From NCBI RefSeq assembly GCF_008831285.2, contig NC_045139.1:13374354-13438353 (forward strand): 64,000 nt of DNA, in the 5' to 3' direction. The DNA is from Nymphaea colorata. Taxonomy: Eukaryota > Streptophyta > Magnoliopsida > Nymphaeales > Nymphaeaceae. The notes below the pieces were generated by a model, which saw only the letters and a list, made by a program, of their open reading frames with translations, had not been told where the DNA came from and ran no database searches. Position 1 is the stretch's first letter. Every line of letters starts with the position of its first letter. Below, in pieces: positions 21,530 through 33,154 of the stretch. Position numbers and translations under genes: made by a program.

Positions 21530-24500
21530 CTACTCTTTAGATGTTATAACCAGCAATCCTAGGGCTCCAATGAGCAGATACTGCAAAAAATGGACAAATG
21601 TAAACAACGAGATTCATAAGTCCCAATCAGATTCAAGACTAGCATAATAAATTATTAACCTTTAATTAATTCCCCCCTTTTCTCTTTCATAAAGTACGTT
21701 TAAGGCACAAGGGCCACTTAAGTAAGGCCAAGCACCACAGTGTAGTATGCATAAGCCCTCAGAATTTTCCATTTTGCAAGACAAAAGAAGATCTAGAAAG
21801 AAAAGAAAAATCACGGATGTAATATCATTGAAGATACCAACTTCCGAAAAAAATATCTTACATAGCACCATACTGACCCCCATATATATTAACAGCGGAA
21901 AGAAAAATACTTCCCGCATGAATGACTATAAAAGCATAGATTATTAAACCACTTCAGTTGCCAGAGTCTGGCAGGCAATTTGGTTTGCAGCTCTTTCCAG
22001 TCAACAGAAGATCATTTTTTTGTGCCAAGAATTCCGTTGGGCCAAGGGTTTACCCATCACGTGAATAAATGCTGCTTTACAGTAAGCATAAGGCACTTGC
22101 AAGTTGCAACCCCACTAACATGAGCAACGGCAAGGACTCCCAAAGTCATGGCGAATGTAAAGGGCCATGGCCCATTATTGTCAACCCAAACTCAAGCTTT
22201 GCAGCCTTTCATATACACAATCGTCGTATTCATTTTTGTCAATTGTAAGAGGACAATAGCATTACAAAAATTCAGAAAAGAAGAAGATTGAAGCAGACCT
22301 TGATAATTGGCTTCTCTGTCATGATAATTGTTACCCATCCAACATATGGTAAAAACCTGATCATTTAACCAAGAATTTAATTGACACTGTTAATCCATGT
22401 GCCCCATATAGGCATTGAAACAAAAGACTGGCAATTATTTTGATAAGTTTAGGTTAATAATTGTGCATCATTTATTCAGGATATAGGATACAATCTTGAG
22501 TATATGGCATCTTACCCAACAGCTCTACCCATAATGTGATGCTGCTGAAGCCAGAGCTGACCATGGGCATACAAAAGCCTATCATCTCCAAAATTGTTAT
22601 CTCCTGATAAATACAATAAGTAATTCATAATATCAGTCTCTGTAAACAAAGGAGAAACCTTTATTTTGAATGTCAAAAATTGCAAATGCAAACCTTTTGT
22701 TAGTACATCCACTTCATGAGTCTCGTTGCGCTCATGAACCTGCAAACAAGAAGATGTGGCCTTGAGAATCGTACTTCCATCAGATGCATGAGTGAAGTGC
22801 CTTTTCCTTTCAATTAATAAATCATGTTCATTACGAACAAAAAAAGACAAAAGGTCCAGTCAAGATAGAGTTTGTCAATAAACTATAGAATATATAATTA
22901 ATTCATATTAAAGCCTTATGCATAAGGTGATTATATCTCCTGGAGCCTGGAGGAGCATGAATCTTTTGTCAGGAGGATTGTGGCTTTCGGTACCTGCAAA
23001 TATTTTTCAACCATGGAACAATTTCCACAGGTGCTATTGATCTCACAAGCAATAGTCCTTCACAATCTCTGTCTTCTTCTAAGGGCATTCTGTTAAATGA
23101 GTCGATATGATTATCTCTTGAAAAATGCTTCATAAAGGGGATTTATATTTCTGTGCCCAAGTACTAATCTATTGGAATTGAGGCAGTTCAGAAAAAAAGG
23201 CACAAAGGAAGGCAAAGATTCAAACACAGACATAAATCACTTTGACTACTAAAGCAAAATTTGAAGAGAAGGAAATAGAAAAGAAGCTTTGCATGGGTAT
23301 TCACCTTGATTACTCGATGGACAATGGGAATTTCACGACCCTGCAACAAGGTAACAGGGATTCTATATGAGAACACTCGAGGAAATAATAAGAGATTTGC
23401 ATCGTATGGACACAAATAATAATAAAAGGGTGTATGTGGCACCTCTTCATATTGCAAAATGCGACTTAATGCAATCAATATTTATAGAGAAACAGGAGTT
23501 GAAGGCAAGACAACTTATATATAACAAAATGTCTTTGCACCAACATCTGTTCAAGTCTGTGTATCCACAGCTAAGCAATTTTAAGGTCGTGCCACAGAAG
23601 TTGAGAAATTTCCCAGTGCAGATCTATGCAGCACCTTAATTCTCCCATATATCAGGCTAGTTTCTGAGACATTAAAGAAAAATATATCTCTGGCATGCTC
23701 CTTTGTGGTACAACACTGTAAATTCTTGGCCCATGTCCAGTCTTTTAGACCTTACCATGAGAGAAATGTTTATTACCTCAATCCTAAATGGTTTTTCTGT
23801 AATACATGCATGAATCCAAACATGTGAGAGAGAGAGAGGGGGAGAGGCACGCAGAACGTATAAGTATTGAAGCCAAAAGGAGACATACGTCAACATGGAA
23901 CACAACTATTTCCCCAGCTCGAATCGGATCCTTACTCATGTACAGGAACAATATGTCTCCCTGCAAGACATTGTCACATAACTTAATTAAAAACTAAAAG
24001 CCGTAGAGTTGAACAAGTTGTGACAATAATAACTGTTGTAAACATAATTGAGAAAAAATACACCACGTTCATATGTAATAAACATAAAATTTTATGTCAA
24101 GGACAATAACTTGTGGACAATGCATCAAACAACAAGCAAACAAACAAGAGAAAACCATCTACCAAACTCTTGGCTAGCATAAATAGCACCTACTTATTAT
24201 CAGACAGCTGCCAACAAGTACAAGCTTGATCTACGGATACAAACATGACAAAACTACAGGGAACTGCAATTATCGTCACAATCTAGTCGAGCGCTTCACA
24301 TAGCTTCGGTTTCCAAACACACCCAGCAGCTTTACATCTTTCCTTCAGGACACTTACGATGTGCGAAGTAATCCATCTTCCCTTGCCTCCAGAATATGGC
24401 AGACATCGACCTCAAGTATGACAATTCTGCCCCCAAACGGAAACGACATTTAAAATGGCATGTCCAAAGCCATAAGGAGATACGCCTGCATGCTGCATCT

Positions 24501-25193
24501 ATGTCTAGGTAACATGGATCCAATCATCGACATACTTGAATCAATTACTGAAACAATTAGGAACCAGTACCATACGAAGAGATAATTGTTCTTTTTCTTT
24601 AGGAAGAGGCAGTGCTCAATGTAGACTGAATATCAAAATGTACTATCTCGAGTATCTCATCACATGGTGTCTTAACTTCTTTAAATTTTGGTTGCTGCAA
24701 CGTCCTTCAGAAAGAAGAGTTAGATCTGTAATCTAAAAACAAGCATTCTGCTGTTTGAACCCCGAAGTTCATTTGGTAGTTAGTAACGGAGATGCAACAT
24801 AAAGCAGACAATCCAAACACACGTTCACCACTGCACTTGATGACAAGCATGATCGCCAAGGCGAATAGGAAAATAAGAAGGCAGCAATAGGAGATACCCT
24901 CTTGAACCCAGGCTCCATACTGCCAGAAAGAACCACGACAACAGGCGACTCACTACCGGTGACACACATTAGCCCCTTCCAAATTATTAGGGCAGACGTC
25001 ACTATCATCCCTGATGCATAACAGGTCAGAATTTTCAGCGGCAAAAAGAGAGGAGCCAAGAAAGAAAAAAGAATGTCATAAACATATGAAAACGATTGAA
25101 GAAGATGTTGATACCGAGGCTAACGGCCTGCGTGACTACATGCCTAATTTGAAGCGATTTGATGGAGTCGACAGTTTCCCCGATCCACCCCAT
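21530..25193 (-). CDS. SEC11: Signal peptidase complex catalytic subunit SEC11
   Basis: Eight minus-strand exons (25193-25115, 25010-24898, 23960-23889, 23340-23305, 22739-22694, 22603-22516, 22356-22299, 21580-21530) give 180 aa, the usual length. The start [20 protein letters not shown] is the family N-terminus; one membrane anchor follows ([15 protein letters not shown]). The S26 peptidase residues are present: Ser57 in SGSMEP, His96 in PIVHRV, and the Asp pair in [11 protein letters not shown] at about 122-123. The C-terminus is [21 protein letters not shown], a second hydrophobic segment. The enzyme cleaves signal peptides from secretory proteins in the ER membrane, with SPC12, SPC22 and SPC25 partners. 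Complete and apparently functional. It diverges from the zinc-knuckle gene at 26875. Confidence 0.97.
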
Positions 25194-26761
25194 TATCCTC
25201 TCTGTAGTCCTGCTTCAGAAAACTAATCTCGGCATATGTGAGAATAAGAGAGAGAGAGATGAAGCAGAGAGCATTTACGAACCGAAAGGAGTCGAGGACT
25301 GTTAACACACAAGTGAAGGAGGATTCAGAAGATTCTGCTCCGCTGGTTTAAAGCCAGATGGGAAAGGGGAAAAAAGAAGCAAGTAAAGGATTTTCGCCGC
25401 AAATGGTGTTTCCCTCGTCACCGGAGATCGAACGGTTGGTCAGTTATACGACTTTTCTCCGCCGGCCATCCAACTCCGAGGGCACTAGAAACGGCTCCGC
25501 TGGCAAACACGCAGTCACACCACAAGGCCGTCTTTTTATTGGTTGTCCGTTTCCCTGTGTGAAGCATTTCAGAAATGACCGCTATCATTTTACTTAATTC
25601 AAGAACATGCAGCCTGGACTGGAACGCTGACATTTTCCAACAAGATTGCGCAACTATCTCTTTCTATTGTTGAAGTCGAATGCAAATTACGATTACTTTT
25701 TAGGGGATGTTTGATTGAGGTTCTGAACATAAATGGGAGGAAACGGTTTAAAAGAAAAAATCTCGGATTCTCCTATCGCGGATTTTTTCCAACCAAGAAG
25801 AACGCACAAATGGGTCAAATTTCATCCGAAAACATTGCGTCTGCGTTTGTGCCAAAGTTATCATATTTAGTTACATTTCAGTGACATACATGGTTTTGCA
25901 AGACCAAACCATGTAACCGTTAATATTTATATGTACACATATATAGCAGTTTCTATCTGATTTTATCTTACTGTCATGGATTGAGCCTTATCAGCTTATC
26001 ACATTTTATTTATGTCAAAAATATATATTTTCGTTTTATAGCCCGAAACACACATATTACATTTGTATGGTTAGTATTATGATGAAGCATACTTATAACT
26101 GAATCCTGTTTTTCAATAAACTGTACAATGCCACTTTTTGAGGTGTTATATCGAAATTTCTTCATCTCCATGAAGGGTTTGTAAAAAACTTAGTTTGGCA
26201 TGTCTTCCAAACACAAAGACATCCCGAACCAGGTGGTCTTGATTGATTAATAAACCGTTTTCAGCACCCTTCGCATGCCTTTTACTGGCCATCAAATTTT
26301 TCTTATCGTTTCAATACGTTTATACATACATATATAAGGCTTTTGAATATGTGAATGTGAAAATTATGCTGGTAGGTTCACTACGAGTGAGTAATTGATG
26401 GTTTATAAAGTATCAGGCGGCGTTTCTGTTCAACTTTGCACATAATACATTATCAAGTTGATTGAATGACCCATACAGACTTATTCAGTTGGTGTATTTC
26501 AAAACGAGAAAGGCACACATCCACCTACTTTTCTCACCGTTGTTGCTTTAGCTTTACTTGGAGCACATGTACTTTGTAGTCAAATAGGTCTTACGGTCCG
26601 CCGTGTAATCTGACCACGAAGCAAACTAATTTTCAGGGAAAATATCACGTCTCCCAACAACGGCAATGGTCTAAAATATCGTTAAAAAATCGCAAGGTGC
26701 GGACGTCTGCGAACCCGCGCGGCGCCATCTGACATTTGCAACAAAAGGCGCTGCCGCCGTC
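25194..26761. other. Divergent intergenic region between SEC11 and the zinc-knuckle gene
   Basis: The region contains the SEC11 5' UTR/promoter at its left and the zinc-knuckle promoter at its right, with an AT-rich middle. No TATA box at a convincing distance was seen for either gene. A short frame at 25358-25597 has no supporting evidence. Confidence 0.5.
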
Positions 26762-26769
26762 TAGGGTTT
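26762..26769 (+). promoter_or_regulatory. Telo-box (TAGGGTTT) upstream of the zinc-knuckle gene
   Basis: TAGGGTTT, the reverse complement of AAACCCTA, lies 106 bases before the ATG in a CT-rich leader. Telo-boxes are common in plant genes for ribosome biogenesis and RNA metabolism, which fits a TRAMP-like product. Confidence 0.55.
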
Positions 26770-26874
26770 CACTTTCGCGGCCTCTCGCTATTTCCTCGTT
26801 GTCGATTTTCTGACTATTCTTCCGCCCACCGGCTCTTCTTTTGCGCCACTGTTTTCGCTGCCGCAGGTGTTACG

Positions 26875-29800
26875 ATGGCCGGAACCATCATCTCTGCGCA
26901 TAGCAGTCGGTCGGAATCCGAGGAGGAGGAGAGAACGAGGAATAAGGCGAAGAAGACAAAGAAGAAGAAGCAGCAGACGCTGATCTTATTAGACGGCAGC
27001 GACGAGGACCGGGAGGCGAACGAGGATCTGACGGATGTGATCTTAGAGAAGGCGAAGAAGAGGATGCGGGGGATCGAGGAGCCGGAGCGGGACGTGAGGA
27101 TCGGCGACTTGCCCAACTCCTCGTCCATCATTGAAGTGTCTTCGTCGGATGGCGTCGAGGTGATCGACGAGGTGGTTGTTGCCGACATCAATGTGAATCT
27201 GAAGAGGAGGAGAGCGAAGGAGAGGAAAAAGAATAAGAAGACCAATAGGGGTGAGGAAGACAAGGTGGGAGCCGCGGATGGAAAGTTGGGGGAAGAAGAC
27301 AAAGTGGGAGTTGCGGATGGAAAATCGGTATTCTCTCTCGCTCTGTGATGCGTGTCGTGTGCGTGTGCTTGTGTGCATCTTCGAGTTAAGCTTCTCTAAA
27401 GCAGAGTTTTGAAACTGATGACCGGGTATTTTGTTATATGGATTAACTACGAGTTGCAGTTCCTGGTCAGGGATGGTTGCCAGTTAAATTGTTATAAGAT
27501 CGTTAATTCACCGCCTCCAGCACCTCGTTAACAACTCTGGCTTGCAAACTGAAGCGTCTATTGAAAACGATTTTTGCATGTCTTGCATCTCCATTTTTCT
27601 GCTTTCTGTTTCTCAGAGGTGCATAGGATGTCTACTTGTGTACTAGCTACCTATTGGACTTTGTATACATGCTTATTCTTTTTGCTATTTTTTATTGATT
27701 CGGGCTGCTCTGGGCGACGCAGCTGCATGTTCTTATTCATGATATGGCAGTTTTCGTTCCTTTCGTAGATTATAGATCAAAATGTCGGAATTTCAAGGTC
27801 TCCTGAAGCCAGGGCGGAAGAGGTCGAAATGACAAATAACACAGTCCTGCGGAAACTCCTGGTACGGTGAATCCTTCTTGCACTTACTAAGGGAAGGACA
27901 AAAAGGTAATTAACTTTCTTTTTTTTTCCCTGAATATGAGATTTAACCTTCGACAGTTGGGTGCTTGTTCTGTGTATTTGTTCAGCGTGGGCCTCGCTAT
28001 TTTGATCCTCCCGGAGAATCTTGGGGAGCTTGTTATAACTGCGGTGAAGTGGGACATGCTGCATCAAAATGTTTGGTGAAGAAGCCGAAGAAGCCATGTT
28101 ACATCTGCGGAAAGTTTGGGCATGCTGCCAAGTCGTGTTCTGAGGTCTGCTCTTTTTCTGTTTATTCTTGGCGTTGTCATGTCTTTTGGATGCTTGTTTC
28201 TTAGTACCATGAGCGCAATCATCAACATATTGGACGTGACGTTGCTTATGCGGATATTGAGTGGGTTTCTTTATGCATTGGTTTTACTTGGGCTTTTAAT
28301 ATTGTTACGAGTTTCTAGGAGTCAGCTTGATTAATGTAATGATATGTGAATGGTTTGAGATGCTAAGCCATTTGGCAGATGGGAAATGAAATGTCTACCA
28401 GATTTAAATCCACTAATCCACATCTCCATATGTGCATGTGAGAGATCGGAAGTTCTTTGACTAGAGGTACACCGTATAGCACTGCTTCTATTTGGTGTGA
28501 AACAATATATGAGGATGTCATGTATGCCATCATTGACTTGTCAAGTCTTCGATGAACAAGAAACCTAATCTCATGGATAAATGCCTGCGGCAATTTTAAT
28601 GAGTCATGATTTTTTTGGATATCAAATTCCGATCTTATCAATAAAGGATTATTGCTTTCTATAACAAAGTTTTCACATTTTCAAGCTTCTTTCTACTCTT
28701 GTAGTTACTCTGTTTTCCTGTGGTTATGCCTCTATTATCTGGTTTTCCAATGCATTGTATGCATTTTTTGAACTTGTGGCTTCATGGGTATAATATATTA
28801 TGTTTTTTAATTGTTGATCTCTTGCAGGTGCATGCATGTTTTATATGCAAAAGGACCGGCCATCGAGCAAAGAACTGCTCAGGGAAGCAAAATATTGAAA
28901 CTTTGAGATTCTGTTTGCATTGTGGAAGTCTTGGCCATGATATGTCGACATGTACAAATGATTATGACCAAGACGACTTGAAGGTTTTTATTATATCATT
29001 CTGTCCCAATTTTTTTTTTTTTGTTTCTGAATACGAGATATAATTTGAGTCTGAAAATTTTGTAGAATCTGTTTTAAGTGCCTTTCATTTTGGCAGGAGA
29101 TACAATGTTACATCTGTCGGCAATATGGGCACTTATGTTGTGCTGATTTTGTTGATGCTGGTCCAAGTGTAGTATCTTGTTACAGTTGTGGTCAGATTGG
29201 TCATGCTGGTTCAGTAAGTGGAGTTTACTTCATGATTATGAAAGTTTCTTATGTTTCATATGGAATATTTACAAGAAAATTTCTTAATGTAGGGATGTGC
29301 AAGGGACAAAAATGGTAAAGGGTCCACATTATGTTATAAATGTGGAGGAGAGGGGCATTTAGCACGTGGATGCAATAACCTTTACCAGGTTTGGCATTAT
29401 CGTGCAATGACATGCATTTTCAATCTATTTTGTCTAAGTTGCCAGCTAATCTGTTTTTTTTTTTTTGCAGTCTGATAAAAAATTAGCTGAACCATCGACA
29501 CCTCGCTATGCTCCGGCTGAAAATGACAACTTTTTGGGTTTTAAATCAGTGCCCCATGATTCTGGTAGGTCACAGGAGTCCTGGGGGCTGAGAGTGCCGC
29601 ATGATTCTAGTAGGTCACAGGAGTCCTGGGGGCCGAGACATCATGAAGGTTCAGGTTTTAGTAGTCGAAAGTTTAGGCGAAATAATGGATGGATAACAAA
29701 TGGAGGCTATTCACCTGCAAGAAATGCTAATCTGAATGAATGGGGGTCTCCAAAAACACCATTTGAGAAGGGTCAGTGGAATTCTGGTCTACGATGGCAT

Positions 29801-29962
29801 GGATCTCAGTCAAGTTACATTCCATCTTCAAGGAGCTCAAATTTTAGGTACAGTGATCCGCGTTCAAGCTATACACCGGGCTTTGGGGGGCCAAGGTTTC
29901 GGTCAGATGCAAATAGTTCATGGAGGCCTCATCAACACGCCAAATTTGCACATCCAACTTAG
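26875..29962 (+). CDS. Seven-module CCHC zinc-knuckle protein, Air1/Air2 (TRAMP)-like
   Basis: Seven exons (26875-27327, 27769-27861, 27986-28144, 28828-28983, 29097-29213, 29293-29388, 29471-29962) give 521 aa; all junctions keep frame. Residues 1-150 are acidic and Lys-rich with nuclear-localisation-like runs. Knuckles lie at about 198-211, 220-233, 239-252, 264-277, 291-304, 315-328 and 340-353. The fifth (CYICRQYGHLCC) lacks a Cys at the usual last place and has a shifted CC; I recall the same variant in Arabidopsis AT3G43590-type proteins. The sixth is split by an intron. The tail (359-521) is Ser/Arg/Gly-rich, with a duplicated PHDSxRSQESWG. The knuckle order resembles yeast Air1/Air2, RNA-binding TRAMP subunits that feed nuclear RNA to the exosome; that function is inferred. 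Confidence 0.88.
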
Positions 29963-32900
29963 ATGAAATCAAAATGATGTTTTGGATTAGATTTGCTGTT
30001 GGAAATAGAGCCATGAAAGTTATGGTAGATATTGGTGTAATGGTGGTTTTTTGCAAGCATACTGCAGGGAGGCTCTAGCAGTTGTTCCAGGAGGTGTCAC
30101 ATTGTGGCTGGTTCACAAGGATCCCCCTGAGATTGAGCTTCTCGGTTCCTTGTAACTCCGTAAGTAATTCATTATTAGCTTTGGTATCTTATTGGTGCTA
30201 TATCATGATTCTCCAGCTTGTCCTTGCATATTTATTTCCCTTTTTGTTCTCTATTGAAAGTGATTGAGGGTTTAGGGTATTTAACTTGTTGCCCTTTTCA
30301 TGTTTGATGGTTTAATATGGTTACAATCGTGGTTACTGCATGGGTGGATAAAAATAGGAAGCATCATAGGATCAAAAGTAATTGGTAGGCAAGTGACAAG
30401 GCGAACTGTGTGAAATGAATCAAATGATATGTTGGATTTTTTATAATACCATATTGGTATAAAATAAAGTTTTTTAAAAAATAGAGAGTACATTTTTAGA
30501 AGTGCTACCCAATGTCAAAAGTAAAATATGGGAATCAGGATCTTCTTGCCTGAAGAAAGGCTAATGCAGGAGAATTGGGGCTCCTACCAGGATTTCTGAT
30601 GGATTCTGCTTTCTGATAGCTAGATTAGCACTTGTTTTACATATAAGAACTCAAACTTCTGGAGTTCCATATCGATGATCAACTGCTTTGGTGTCCTAGG
30701 CCTGTTTTTTTATGTCGCTGTTGTATGTATGATTTTTTGTCTGATGAATAATCTTGTATGATTGGGTTTGCCCTTTTTTTTTCATAAAGAAATTTCTAGG
30801 GAAAACCCTGTCGTAGAACTTCATGGGAGAAGTAAAAAACCCTGCTATCCTCTCCCATACTAAAGCTAGCTTTCGCAGGAAATACTGCACGTAGGATTGA
30901 ATCCTGACCCGTCTCCCACTATAGTAACTCCTTTTGGTCAAATTTGTCCTTAGCTATAGGTAATGCACCGGTTACTTGCAGGAAAGGATTGAAGTTTCCC
31001 TTTTCTTTTTGAGAGGCATGCTAGGGTTTATGCCAAAGCAGCTTGGGCAATGGGGAACGTCCTGTAGTTTCCGTCGTGATTGGTGTTTAAAGCTAAGTTT
31101 GGGCATCCTTATGTTCGAATTGTTTGCTTGGTATATGATCCGATAGTTATTTGTTTTGCAAATTCTGACAAAGTAAAATAATTGTCTCATAACGTTTCCT
31201 CATTTATTTTTTGAAATTGTGGCTTTTGAACAAGCAGGAAGATGAACTTTGTACTAAAGTTTCGTCTCAAATCAACTTCAGAGGAATGTTTGTACAAGTC
31301 GTATTGGACTTACTGTACCACGTTGCATTGGATAATACAACTAGTCCTATAATAATTAAACAAATTCTAATAAAATGTAATGTCACTGAATAAAAGAGAG
31401 AATGTTTACAAAACCACGGGATCAAAACTAAATGAGAAAATGTTTAGAAAACCACAAGATCAAAACGAATGTGCTAATAAAGAGGGGCTAAAATGGCCCC
31501 TACAGCTCTGAAAACTGTACGAAAGTAACAAGCCTTTTTCTGGAAACGAACGGCAGCTATGTGGCTTCCTTCTCAAATTTTTGTTCAGTAATATGCTATA
31601 TACATTACTCTGATCATGGTCATGCAAGCTTTTACTGCCTATGTCTCACTCAGTTCCCACCTGACAGATCCATGGGTTATCGCTGGCTGAAAGTTGAGTT
31701 ACCAGAATCAGCTAGGGCAAAGTGCGCTCAACTGGACAGCAATTTTAGCTGGAAAGAGAGTTTCTGTACCATTTATAAGCGGCAGCTGCATGTTTTTGGT
31801 TATCTTTTTACCGATGATAATCACCATGTGGCTTGCTGGCACTCCAGCCCAAGGCAAGCTGGGGAGGAATATGTTCTTTGATCTCAACATTAATGAATAA
31901 TAATCATTTTTTCTCAGAATTTTGGAACAGCGTTTCTTACCTTACATCATTTGACTACATTGTTGGGACAAGTACCTTGTCGTTGGCGGCTCATTGATAA
32001 TTTATGACGAAACGTTTTTAGGCTGTGGTCGCAAAAATAGGAATTGAACAGATAATGCTGGTTTACATAGTGTATTGAATTACGTACACTTTGTTCTCTT
32101 TTACTTGTGAAGATTGTGTGATCGTCGGTTTCAATCAGTACGCCTGAGAACAGATAGAAAAGGGGATGAGGATCTGAAGGAATACTTCCAATACAAGACG
32201 CACGGTCAAAGGTTGAACTGATGGAGGGCATTCTTTGCACGGTTGATGATTTACCTCGGCCTTTTCTGTTTTATGGGTTGGTCGTCCCATTTCAGCAGGC
32301 CTTGAATGTTCAAATTAACATTAACGAGTGTTTATAGGCGAAGGCAAAATCTCATCTCCTCTATGGAAAAAGCACGTAACCAATGTCCAATTTGTTACAT
32401 ATTGTCAATCCGAAGTAGGCTGCACGCGGATGCACATGAGAGATAGACTCTGCCATGGGGTTATGAACAATCAATATCCATTAATCGCCAGTTTTCACGA
32501 GGAGGTGAATCGTCATAAAAAGATTGTTGATAGATATGGAGAACCTGGTTTTACCCCTGCGCAGCGACCAAAAGCAATTAGAGATACCTCGAACATCGAA
32601 AAACAAGTGGTAATCGTGAAAAGAACGGAAATCATGCCTGGTTCGTCAAAAGTTCAACGGCTGCACTTGGATCCCCTGTCGCTGCAAGGGCCACCTCTGC
32701 TTTGCTCTAACAAATCAAGAAAAGTTGGTTCTTTTAGAACTGAATAGATAAAGTATGCAACAGGACCCTTTTAGCTTAGAAGTCGAAAGTTCTAGTCTGG
32801 AGCTCCAGTAGTCTGCTGGAGCAACAAACACCTGCTAGGGAAAAGGACAGGCGACCCATGAGCGCAGAGCCAGCCTTGGCTACAAATTCATGTGCAGCCA

Positions 32901-33154
32901 GGTCCTGCTTACAGGCCACCTGCACAGTTGCCCATCACCATCATTTGCATCCCCTGATCCTCAACAAGGCTTAGCGGGTGCCTATAGCTAGTCAGATAAA
33001 TAAGAATAAAAAAACATGCATTTGAAGGAGACTTGCAACATCTCAATAAAGAGACACCAAAAGTTACTAATAAATATTTTCAAAGTGTAAATAACTTTGG
33101 TGCATGGATGGCATGTTTTGGAAGACATCCTTACGAGATATGAACTTTTCTTAC
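29963..33154. other. Convergent spacer between the zinc-knuckle gene and RBL15
   Basis: About 3 kb with no clear gene. The left end should be 3' UTR of the zinc-knuckle gene. The unplaced last exon and 3' UTR of the RBL15-type gene should lie in the right part; a weak candidate is near 32900-32960. Open frames at 31561-31881 and 32328-32747 have no known domain and the second starts without ATG. Confidence 0.45.

Noticed and set aside
26814-27302. 162-codon minus-strand frame
   Set aside because: It is antisense to the acidic/basic first exon of the zinc-knuckle gene and is explained by its composition.
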